A DNA stretch of 46,069 nt, from contig DKVK01000037.1 in NCBI GenBank assembly GCA_002491165.1, positions 1 through 46,069 of the forward strand, given 5' to 3'. Shown here piece after piece: positions 18,158-25,772 of this stretch. The notes below the pieces were generated by a model. That model saw nothing but the letters and a program-made list of their open reading frames with translations. It ran no database searches and was not told the origin of the DNA. Each line of letters starts with the position of its first letter. The first letter of the stretch is position 1. This DNA is from Porphyromonadaceae bacterium UBA7180 (lineage in GTDB: Bacteria > Bacteroidota > Bacteroidia > Bacteroidales > Muribaculaceae). The translations under genes were made by a program, and so were the position numbers.

Positions 18158-18577
18158 ATGAATAGTTTCATTGTACACGATACCGAAGGGCTCCGTCCTG
18201 TGGCGGAGGCGTTCGTCAGGCAGTTTCGCGAAAATCCGGAGCGTTCCGTCTTCGCTTTCCATGGCGATATGGGTGCAGGAAAGACCACTTTAATCGCCGA
18301 GATATGTCGCATCCTCGGAGTGGAGGATGACGTGGCGTCCCCCTCCTTCTCCCTTATAAACGAGTATCTTACGGACTCCGGGCCGGTGTTCCACTTCGAT
18401 TTTTACCGGCTGAAATCGGCAGCGGAAGCCGCCGACATCGGCACCGAGGATTACCTCTATTCCGGCGCGCTCTGCCTGCTTGAATGGCCGCAACGTGTGG
18501 AGGAGATTCTTCCCGACGATACAGCCGAAGTGAACATAGAAATCCTCTCCGACGGCTCGCGCCGCATAACTTTCTGA
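18158..18577 (+). CDS. tsaE: tRNA threonylcarbamoyladenosine biosynthesis ATPase TsaE
   Basis: A small P-loop ATPase that works with TsaD and TsaB to make t6A37 in ANN-decoding tRNAs. It has 139 residues from the ATG at 18158; a TTG two codons earlier is less likely. Family motifs are present: FHGDMGAGKTTLIAEICR (Walker A), VASPSFSLINEYL, FHFDFYRLKS and LLEWPQRVEEILPDD. Length and motif order are typical. Four bases separate it from birA, so the two form an operon. Confidence 0.96.
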   Translation: MNSFIVHDTEGLRPVAEAFVRQFRENPERSVFAFHGDMGAGKTTLIAEICRILGVEDDVASPSFSLINEYLTDSGPVFHFDFYRLKSAAEAADIGTEDYLYSGALCLLEWPQRVEEILPDDTAEVNIEILSDGSRRITF

Positions 18578-18581
18578 AACT

Positions 18582-19304
18582 ATGGAAATTATCAGACTCG
18601 GAAGCTGCGGAAGCACCAACAGCTTTTTGCGGGAGCACGCCGGGGAGTTTCCTTCGCTTACTTTGGTGACTGCCAGGGAACAGACGGCAGGCCGGGGACA
18701 GCGGGGCAACACGTGGGAATCACAGCCGGGGAAAAACCTCACCGTCTCGATGCTTTGGAAACCGGAGGGATTCGCGGCGCGGCGACAGTTTGCTGTCAGC
18801 GAGGCGGTATCGCTCGCCGTCGCCGATACTTTGGAGGAGTTCGGGATAGAGGCTAAAGTGAAGTGGCCCAATGATATATATGTGGGCGACCGGAAAATCT
18901 GCGGTATACTGATAGAGCATTCCGTGGCGGGGCGCAACATAGAATCCACCGTGGCGGGAATAGGGCTAAACGTAAACCAGCGGGAGTTTCTCAGCGATGC
19001 GCCGAATCCCGTTTCCATGCTGCAATCCTCAGGCCGGGAGCATGACCTGGAGGCCGTGCTTGCATCGCTTTGCCGACGTCTTGAAGAGCGGCTGCAAGAG
19101 GTTGATGGGGAAGGGCTGCACTCCGAATATATGACCCGTCTTTGGCGCGGGGACGCACAGTTCCATCCTTTCCGCGACACGGCAACCGGCGCGGCGTTCC
19201 GTGCCATGATAACTGCGGTGGACCCCGACGGGATGCTGCATCTTCTCACCGACCGTTTCGAGGAGCGCACTTACGCCTTCAAGGAGGTTTCCTTTACTCT
19301 GTAA
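18582..19304 (+). CDS. birA: Biotin--[acetyl-CoA-carboxylase] ligase, monofunctional
   Basis: Attaches biotin through biotinyl-AMP to the carboxyl-carrier lysine. It has 240 residues and lacks the N-terminal winged-helix DNA-binding domain of E. coli BirA, so it should be an enzyme only. Motifs: LGSCGSTNSFL at the start, the biotin/AMP loop GRGQRGNTW (38-46), VKWPNDIYVGDRKICGILIE and VAGIGLNVNQ. The short C-terminal SH3-like domain is present. It ends 11 bp from the convergent permease gene. Confidence 0.96.
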   Translation: MEIIRLGSCGSTNSFLREHAGEFPSLTLVTAREQTAGRGQRGNTWESQPGKNLTVSMLWKPEGFAARRQFAVSEAVSLAVADTLEEFGIEAKVKWPNDIYVGDRKICGILIEHSVAGRNIESTVAGIGLNVNQREFLSDAPNPVSMLQSSGREHDLEAVLASLCRRLEERLQEVDGEGLHSEYMTRLWRGDAQFHPFRDTATGAAFRAMITAVDPDGMLHLLTDRFEERTYAFKEVSFTL

Positions 19305-19315
19305 GCTATTGGTTA

Positions 19316-20599
19316 TTATGGGGCTTCGAGTGGTTTCTCGAGGATTTCGCGTTCTCGTTTCTTTTTGAGCCGCTGGATTACGTACTGGTCGTAATAGCTC
19401 AGCACGAGCGTTGTCAGCGGCAGGGCTATTATCAGTCCGAGGAAGCCGAGTAGGCTGCCCCAGATAGAGAGTGAAAGGAGGATAATGGCCGGGTTCAGGC
19501 CCATGGCGTTACCCATGATTTTGGGTGTCAGCACGAGGTCCTGTATGGACTGTACGATAAGGTAAACGGCCATGCTTTCAGCCAGTATCACCCAGAAATC
19601 GACGGTTCCGGATGCGGCCGCCACTATGCAGAGGATGGCCGTTATCGGAAGAGAGATGACTTGCAGGTACGGCACCATGTTCAGCACCCCGATGAAGAGC
19701 CCCAGCACTATGCCCATAGGCAGTCCTATTATCGAGAAACCGATGGCGAAGAGCACGCCGACGCTCATCGCGATGATGAACTGGCCGCGGAAATAACGGT
19801 TCATGGCGTTCTTGATGTCGTCGAAGATGCGGAACACGCGGCGCCGGTGCTCGTGGGGTACGAGCTGGCGGAAACTGAGCATAAGTCGCTCGTAGTCAAT
19901 CATTATGAAGATGACGTAGAGGAATACGATCAGCCAGCTCAGCAGTCCGAAGACGAAAGCCAGCCCGGAACTCAGGAACGACCACGAGGATGTGAGCGTC
20001 TGCTTTATGAGGGACAGCCATTCCTGTCGGCTCATCAGCGAGGCGAGATATTCGAAATTGATATATTGCCGGAGGACGCGGTGCACGTTCTCGGAGAGCC
20101 AGGGTATGCTTATCTTCGCATTGGCGTATGCTTTCAGCATAGCCGCCATTTCGGTGGATTCGTCCACGATGTAGGGGATTACTATGGCACCGGCAGCACC
20201 GATGACCACGATGGTTTCGAGCAGTGTCAGCACCACGGGCAGGAAACGGCGCCGCAGGTGGAGCACCCGCATATTCCATTTGACGACAGGTTCGAGCATA
20301 TAGGCGATTAGGCATGCCACCAGGAAGGGGAGGAGGACGCCTTTCAGCGTAGAGAGCAGGAAATAGACCGCCACCAGCACTACGCAGGTGAAGAGGATGC
20401 GCACCACGCGGTCGAAGGTAAACGGGCGCCGCTGCGTGGCGTCGGCTTCGTCCTCTTTGGCTCCTTTGCCATCCTTGGCTTCCGGAGCTTTGGCAACTCC
20501 CTCAACGGGCTTTTGTCCCTCCTTTTGCGGATTTGAGGCACAGTCTTTCGGCTTTTCCCCGTCGTTTTCGGAGTTATAGTAGATTTCAGATTTGTCCAT
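19316..20599 (-). CDS. AI-2E/PerM family transporter (UPF0118)
   Basis: A 427-residue inner-membrane protein from MDKSEIYY at 20599, preferred over a start 8 codons upstream. The N-terminal 70 residues are charged and rich in Lys, Glu and Ala (EAKDGKGAKEDEADATQRR). About eight hydrophobic helices follow, with the family signature GLPMGIVLGLFIGVLNMVPYLQ near residue 310 and VQSIQDLVLTPKIMGNAMGLNPAIILLSLSIWGSLLGFLG further on. Members transport varied solutes (AI-2, Na+/H+), so the substrate is unknown. A -7-like TAATTTTG (20628-20621) lies just upstream. Confidence 0.92.
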   Translation of the reverse strand: MDKSEIYYNSENDGEKPKDCASNPQKEGQKPVEGVAKAPEAKDGKGAKEDEADATQRRPFTFDRVVRILFTCVVLVAVYFLLSTLKGVLLPFLVACLIAYMLEPVVKWNMRVLHLRRRFLPVVLTLLETIVVIGAAGAIVIPYIVDESTEMAAMLKAYANAKISIPWLSENVHRVLRQYINFEYLASLMSRQEWLSLIKQTLTSSWSFLSSGLAFVFGLLSWLIVFLYVIFIMIDYERLMLSFRQLVPHEHRRRVFRIFDDIKNAMNRYFRGQFIIAMSVGVLFAIGFSIIGLPMGIVLGLFIGVLNMVPYLQVISLPITAILCIVAAASGTVDFWVILAESMAVYLIVQSIQDLVLTPKIMGNAMGLNPAIILLSLSIWGSLLGFLGLIIALPLTTLVLSYYDQYVIQRLKKKREREILEKPLEAP

Positions 20600-20620
20600 G
20601 ACAAGCGGAATTAACAGCCG

Positions 20621-20628
20621 CAAAATTA
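20621..20628 (-). promoter_or_regulatory. -7 element upstream of the AI-2E family gene
   Basis: TAATTTTG on the minus strand, 21 bp before the chosen ATG. The leader would be very short. No convincing -33 was found in the A-rich upstream sequence. Confidence 0.4.
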
Positions 20629-20829
20629 CAAAAACTCACGAAATAAAAAAAGGAAAAGCAAAAAAATCCGCGCAAGCGCTGCCGAGTCGCTGCTTCAGGC
20701 TTCTGTAAGCGAAACGATCGCCTATGGTCCAGGACTCTGTTGCGAGGCAAGCTTCGCACACGTTTACAAAAGTCTGCCGCAAAGCAAATACGGGCGAAAC
20801 GGAGTTGCCTTTTAGGCCATATTCCATAC

Positions 20830-20867
20830 CTAAAGAAAATCCCGGACAGCCGGGAGGGCTGTCCGGG
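20830..20867 (-). terminator. Intrinsic terminator of the susC operon
   Basis: A perfect 10-bp GC-rich stem, CCCGGACAGC (20841-20850) with GCTGTCCGGG (20858-20867), and a 7-nt loop. On the minus strand it is followed by ATTTTCTTTA. It starts 20 bp after the stop of the LamG-GH32 gene. Confidence 0.75.
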
Positions 20868-20887
20868 GAAGTGGGAGGGAGTTGTGG

Positions 20888-23245
20888 TTACTTGACGGTT
20901 ACTTTGCGGGTGCCTACTATGTATAGGCCGGAGGGGAGGCCTTCGGTGGCCGTCTGCGTGTCTACGGCTTGGCGCAGACATAGGCCTTGCATCGTGTAGA
21001 CGTTTACCGGAGCGTTTCCGGCGGGAAGGGCATCCGCTTCCTCTATGCCGCTATTGCCGCCGGGGGACAAGACCCAGGCGTTCAGGCTCTTGACGGTGAC
21101 GTCGCCGCCGTTGCAGAAGGCGGAAACGCCCGTGGCGTCGGCGTCGGTCGGGAATACGCGTATTGAGGTGGCCCAGCGGTCGTTGATAAAGACGTCGATT
21201 ATCGAGTGGTCTATGAAGAGGTTGATGTGCAGGTCGGTGCCGCGGCGCAGGAACTCGGGCATGGCGCAGGTGTAGACGCCGTCATAGACGCCGCCGTCGT
21301 TGATGAGGCGGTTCAGACGCGAGAAGTCGAACGTAAGCGAGCTTGCCGTAGGATTGTAAGTGACGGTAGCCGAGGCGGATGCGTTCTTGAAAATCTCGAA
21401 GCCGAAGGGCTTGTTGCCGATGGTGAAGGTAGCGTCTATCTCCACTTCGCGGCCGCTGACAGGGGCAAGGTCGAGTGCGCCGCTCAGAGTGTAGTCGGTT
21501 GTAGAGAACGTTTTGGTGCCGCGCAGGCCGGTGAGGCCGGAGAAAGGACGCTGCACGAGTTCGCCGCTGTCGGAGAGCGACCATTCGCGCGGCAGCGAGT
21601 AGCAGTGTGCCCAGCCGAGGTTCCAGTTGTTCTCGGAAGAAAGTTTGTCGGGGACGATGCCGAGGGCTATCGTCTTTCCGTCATGGCGGTAAATGGTAGG
21701 GGAGAGCAGCCCGAAGCCTTCGCGGGCGGTAAGCTCGATGTTACGGAAATTTGCGGACGAGGGGATGAACTTTCCGTCGCTGCCGATGGTGCCCACGCGG
21801 TAGATGGATTTTACGCCGCCGTTCAGTCCGAGCGGGGTCGCGGTGAAGAGCCACTGCCCGCCTCCCATATCGGTGATGTTAGGCATTTCCCAGAAAGTAC
21901 CGTCGAGGGGAGCCGACGAGCCCTGATAGAAGATGTCGCCGTCGTTGGTCCATCCCGAGCCGGTGTAGCGGTGCAGGGTAGTGGCGCCGATACCGTTCTT
22001 CGACGTGCCCACTATGATATAGGCGTTATCGCCGTTACGGAAGAAATAGGGGTCACGGAAATCGTCGGAGAGGCCTTGCGGGCGCCCGTTGATAATCGGG
22101 TTGTCGCTCCACTTCTGCCAGGCGATGAGGTTGTCGTCGAGGGGCGACGCGCCGTCGATGGTAGCGCGGCCGTAGTCTACGCCGGTATAGATGATGGCAG
22201 GTTTGCCACCGGTAATCGCAGGGTCGGTGAAGACGCATCCGCTCCAGCACCCTTTTGTATCGTAGGGAGCCCCCGGGGCGATGGCTATCGGTTCCTCGCG
22301 CCAGTCGTATAGGTTTTCAGAGGAGATATGTCCCCAGTGGAGGCGCGCCATATAGGGACCGTCGCCGTTCTTCTGGAAGAAGAGGTGATAGCGGCCGTTG
22401 CTGTAGGTCATGCCGTGGCACTCGTTGGTCCACCCGGCGGCGGGCATACCGTGGAAACGGGGACGGAGTACTTGGTCGGCGAAGCGCGAAGCCGGGATGT
22501 CGAGGTTCGCGGGATTTTCGGCCGCGGCGGAGAGTTCTTCCGGCGTCTTGGCGTCGGTCCAGATATTGATGTCGTCGATGAGGCCGTTATAGGCGGTGAG
22601 GCGGAAGGGACCGGCGAAGATGTCGGAGGGGGAGTGCCCCATGATGAAATTGCCGCCGGTGTATTCCAGCTCGCCGTTGCACCGCGCCTGCCCCACGGCT
22701 TGGCCGTTGTTATAGACCGTAAGCTGGCGGTTGTTGCAGTCCACCACTGCGGCTATGTGGTTCCACCGGTTCGGGGGCAGCGGCGTATCGATATTGACAT
22801 CCACCGGCCAGCCGCCCACGTAGGTACGGAACTGCCACTTGCCGTCGTAGCCGATGAAGAAGCCGAAACCGCACTTCTTCTCTTCGTCGAGGCATGAGAC
22901 GATGGGCGTTTTCAGCTTAGTGTCCGTGTCTATCTCTATGACGGGATATTGGGGCACGGCGGCCCATAGCTCCACGGTCATGGTCTTGGTGCCTTTGGGG
23001 ATGATATTGCCGAGGCGTGCGTTTACGAGCGAGGTGTATCCGTCGAAGCGGAGGGCGTTGCCCACGGCGCCGGGGACGTTCTCCGGCGTGAAGTGACCCT
23101 CCACGGCGAAGCGCTCGCCCGAGACGCTCTCCTGAATCTGGCCGCTGCGCACATCCATCGGGAAGGAAGCCACCAGGTCGGCGTCGGCCGTAAAGCCGGC
23201 GGTTGCCGCCAGCGCGGCGCCAATTGTTAAAAATCTGCCGAGCAT
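20888..23245 (-). CDS. LamG-GH32 secreted fructan-active protein with atypical nucleophile motif
   Basis: A 785-residue exported protein, last of the susC operon. It has a signal peptide (1-22), a LamG/concanavalin-like domain (about 25-235) and a GH32 five-bladed propeller (about 260-560). A beta-sandwich follows (about 560-720), then a C-terminal tail ending GLYIVGTRKVTVK. In GH32 the nucleophile is the Asp of WMNDPNG. Here the aligned motif is WTNECHG (272-278), so Glu275 takes its place. The transition-state Asp is kept (FRDP, Asp398). The acid/base Glu lies in WEMP (Glu453) instead of WECP. It may be an active member of a divergent subgroup or a binding protein. The signal sequence has no lipobox. 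The locus context supports a fructan substrate. Confidence 0.88.
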   Translation of the reverse strand: MLGRFLTIGAALAATAGFTADADLVASFPMDVRSGQIQESVSGERFAVEGHFTPENVPGAVGNALRFDGYTSLVNARLGNIIPKGTKTMTVELWAAVPQYPVIEIDTDTKLKTPIVSCLDEEKKCGFGFFIGYDGKWQFRTYVGGWPVDVNIDTPLPPNRWNHIAAVVDCNNRQLTVYNNGQAVGQARCNGELEYTGGNFIMGHSPSDIFAGPFRLTAYNGLIDDINIWTDAKTPEELSAAAENPANLDIPASRFADQVLRPRFHGMPAAGWTNECHGMTYSNGRYHLFFQKNGDGPYMARLHWGHISSENLYDWREEPIAIAPGAPYDTKGCWSGCVFTDPAITGGKPAIIYTGVDYGRATIDGASPLDDNLIAWQKWSDNPIINGRPQGLSDDFRDPYFFRNGDNAYIIVGTSKNGIGATTLHRYTGSGWTNDGDIFYQGSSAPLDGTFWEMPNITDMGGGQWLFTATPLGLNGGVKSIYRVGTIGSDGKFIPSSANFRNIELTAREGFGLLSPTIYRHDGKTIALGIVPDKLSSENNWNLGWAHCYSLPREWSLSDSGELVQRPFSGLTGLRGTKTFSTTDYTLSGALDLAPVSGREVEIDATFTIGNKPFGFEIFKNASASATVTYNPTASSLTFDFSRLNRLINDGGVYDGVYTCAMPEFLRRGTDLHINLFIDHSIIDVFINDRWATSIRVFPTDADATGVSAFCNGGDVTVKSLNAWVLSPGGNSGIEEADALPAGNAPVNVYTMQGLCLRQAVDTQTATEGLPSGLYIVGTRKVTVK

Positions 23246-23341
23246 AAGTATTTTTCTTTTTTTAAATTGACGTTACGGGGAGCAAAACGGTTTAACGTAA
23301 TGCCCCCCGCAGTCTAACTTAACGGTTATATATAGTGTGTG

Positions 23342-24451
23342 TTATTTAACGATGAACTTGCGGGTCTTGTCGCCCTGGCGCGATATATAGATGCCGGGGA
23401 CGAGATTGGAGCCGTCAACTTCCGTGCCGTCGAGGGTGAAGAGGCGCACGGGAAGCTGCGAGTTGTCCACGTTCATGTCCACGAGGGTGTTCTGGCCCCG
23501 TTTGTTATTGAGATAGTCAAGGGTATTGGAGGTCAGCTTCCTGAGGTTGGCGTCGTAAGCGTTGACACCGGTACGGGGCGACCATTCGCAGGCGGCGAGG
23601 CCGTTGGCGATGATAGTGCCGGGTTGAGCCTGGTCGGCTTCCGCTGCTGTTTCGGCAACCGTGGCGGGGAAGAACTCCACGATACCGGCCACGGCGTAAT
23701 CCTGGACGTGGCCCCATGTGCCGATGACGGAAGCGTTGTACTGGTTCTCGAATTTCTCGACCGTGTTGGCGCCCTCGGCGGTGTAGGTATAGGCGTTGAG
23801 GTCCCACATGCAGTTGTGGTCTTCGCGCCAGAGGCTGGTTGTCGGGTCGCCGGTGCCCAGCATCGGGAAGGTGGGCCATGCGAAGTCCTCGTTGGTTGTC
23901 ACGTCCTTATAGATGGCATGGCCGGTGTGGTCGTAGATTTGTTCGGGGAATTTATCGCCCTGGTTGTCGGGGTTCTCCTGCCAATAGCCGAGGTATGCGT
24001 TCACATTCCAGTTGTCGAAACCTTCCCCGCCGTTCCCGTCGCCGTAGATATTGACGTCGATGTCGGTGCGTCCCAACTTTGCAAGGAGTTGGGTAGCCTG
24101 TTTCGAGAGATAGAGGCAACCGCCGTTTTCAACGAAAGAGCGGAGGGCCGAGAGGGTAGCTTCGTCGGTGAAAGCAGCGGGGAGGTTTCCCTTGCCGGCA
24201 TCCACGCGGTCGATGTGAATCCAGATGACGCCTGTCTCGGCATTATTGATTTTCGAGGTTTCGCCCGGTGCTATCACTACGCCATCGGTGTAATTGTCGG
24301 TAAACCACTTGGCGGCGGCATATTCCTGGAAGTTGTCGATGCTTTCCACATCGGGATAAGCTATCATTATTGCTTGGCCTTTTGCACTTGCACTGGGAGA
24401 AGATGCGAGGGCCATGGTTGCGATTGCGGAGGAAATTAAAAGTTTTTTCAT
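23342..24451 (-). CDS. DUF4960 fructan-binding-type protein, sorting-tail form
   Basis: A 369-residue exported protein with signal peptide KLLISSAIATMALASSPSASA and no lipobox. It is paralogous along its length to the preceding gene's product: shared segments include IWIHIDRVD / IWIEIDREG, GGCLYLSKQATQL / GGSIYLSNMATQL, REDHNCMWD and WGHVxDxxVAGIVEF. This is the DUF4960 family, which includes the levan-binding surface lipoprotein of the B. theta levan locus. Unlike its paralogue it lacks the N-terminal Fn3-like domain and carries a C-terminal tail (VRLFTLDGTEVDGSNLVPG... RKFIVK). It lies 105 bp after the first DUF4960 gene. Role inferred: surface or secreted fructan capture. Confidence 0.85.
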   Translation of the reverse strand: MKKLLISSAIATMALASSPSASAKGQAIMIAYPDVESIDNFQEYAAAKWFTDNYTDGVVIAPGETSKINNAETGVIWIHIDRVDAGKGNLPAAFTDEATLSALRSFVENGGCLYLSKQATQLLAKLGRTDIDVNIYGDGNGGEGFDNWNVNAYLGYWQENPDNQGDKFPEQIYDHTGHAIYKDVTTNEDFAWPTFPMLGTGDPTTSLWREDHNCMWDLNAYTYTAEGANTVEKFENQYNASVIGTWGHVQDYAVAGIVEFFPATVAETAAEADQAQPGTIIANGLAACEWSPRTGVNAYDANLRKLTSNTLDYLNNKRGQNTLVDMNVDNSQLPVRLFTLDGTEVDGSNLVPGIYISRQGDKTRKFIVK

Positions 24452-24491
24452 TGTCGAGATTGTTTAAAAAAGGGGTTTTTAAGTTATAATC

Positions 24492-24516
24492 CTCCCGGAG
24501 CCGTTCGCCCCGGGAG
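24492..24516 (-). other. GC-rich hairpin between the two DUF4960 genes
   Basis: CTCCCGG (24492-24498) pairs with CCGGGAG (24510-24516) across an 11-nt loop. No T run follows directly on the minus strand. It could attenuate, or protect an upstream mRNA segment so that susCD and the lipoprotein gene are expressed more than the distal genes. Confidence 0.35.
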
Positions 24517-24556
24517 TATTGTAGATGCGGAGCTTCTCTGTCAGACTAAAAAATTC

Positions 24557-25750
24557 TTACTGTAGGTATGTCAGGATGTTGAGAGTGAGTTGCTCCACAT
24601 TGTGCTGGTAGGGGTTGGGACCGGAGTTCTGGTTCCATTCGTAGGCGGCGAGGCCGTTGGCCAGGCAGCGTCCGTGCGTGTCGTTGGCATAGAACTCCAC
24701 GATACCGGCCACGCAGTGGTCGCGGACGTGTCCCCAGGTGGCGAGCACGAGCGAGTTGGTGGTAGCCTCGAAGTAGCTTATCACGTCGCGCATGGAGCCT
24801 TTGCCGTAGATGTTGCAGTCCCACATGCAGTTGTGGTCCTCGCGGTGTCCCGGGCCTATGAGCGGGAGGGTGAGGTATCCGTAGTTGTTGGGGTCTTCGA
24901 GGGTGAGGCCTTTATAGATGGCGTGAGCCGAGCGGTCGTAGTAGCCCTGGTCGCCGCCGTCCTTGAAGTCCACGCCGAGGAAGGGGTTGAGCACCCATAC
25001 GTCTGTACCCTCGCCGCCCGGGCCGTTGCCGAAGATGGTCGGGCCCATGTTTTCGGGCACCATTCCGAGAGGTACCGTGAGCTGAGTGGCCATGTTGGAG
25101 AGATAGATGGAACCGCCGTTGGCCGAATAGTCGCGCAGGGCGGCTATCGTGGCGTCGTCGGCGAGTCCGCCGGGGAGGTTCTCCCAGCCGGGGGCCTGGC
25201 CTTCGCGGTCTATCTCTATCCAGATTACGGAAACGATGTCGGGGTCGAGTGCCGCGATGTCGGAGATGTGGATGAACTGTGCGTTCTCCTGTTTCGAGAA
25301 CCACTCGGCGGCGGCACGCTCGTCGTCGTCGGGGAGGTCTGCATAATTGTCGGCGGTGAGCAGATAAGCCATCTTGGAGGCCACGTATGGTACCTTCACG
25401 CTTACGGAAGTGCCTTCGGAGACATATTTGTCGTCATACTTCACCTTTACGGTGTAGATGAGGTCGCGGTCCATGGGCTGCCCTTTCATGGTGCAGGAAG
25501 TGGTACCGGCGGGATACTCGGTGGCTGTACCGCCGTCGCGGCTCACGAGCACTCCGGTGATTCCCTCACGGGCGGGGAGGGTCCAGCTGAGCGTCACGGT
25601 GCGTCCGGTCACGCCGGCTGTAACGTCGGAGGCTTTCTGCAGCTCCGGCACTTCGGGATAACCTTTCGGTTCATAGTCGCGGCACGAGCTTGCCACCCCG
25701 CAGAGCAGCAGCGCTACGGCTGCAAGAAGATATGTGGTTATACGTTTCAT
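24557..25750 (-). CDS. DUF4960 surface glycan-binding lipoprotein
   Basis: A 397-residue lipoprotein with lipobox VASSC (Cys about residue 23) followed by RDYEPKG. Residues about 35-125 form an Fn3/Ig-like domain (VTAGVTGRTVTLSWTLPA, YTVKVKYDDKY). The DUF4960 domain fills the rest. It lies 22 bp after susD, the position of the SusE-like or levan-binding protein in fructan loci (BT1761 in B. theta). Likely role: a cell-surface fructan-binding protein working with SusCD. Specificity for levan over inulin cannot be read from the sequence. Confidence 0.9.
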   Translation of the reverse strand: MKRITTYLLAAVALLLCGVASSCRDYEPKGYPEVPELQKASDVTAGVTGRTVTLSWTLPAREGITGVLVSRDGGTATEYPAGTTSCTMKGQPMDRDLIYTVKVKYDDKYVSEGTSVSVKVPYVASKMAYLLTADNYADLPDDDERAAAEWFSKQENAQFIHISDIAALDPDIVSVIWIEIDREGQAPGWENLPGGLADDATIAALRDYSANGGSIYLSNMATQLTVPLGMVPENMGPTIFGNGPGGEGTDVWVLNPFLGVDFKDGGDQGYYDRSAHAIYKGLTLEDPNNYGYLTLPLIGPGHREDHNCMWDCNIYGKGSMRDVISYFEATTNSLVLATWGHVRDHCVAGIVEFYANDTHGRCLANGLAAYEWNQNSGPNPYQHNVEQLTLNILTYLQ

Positions 25751-25772
25751 TTTTTCGCTTGTTTAAGGTTGG

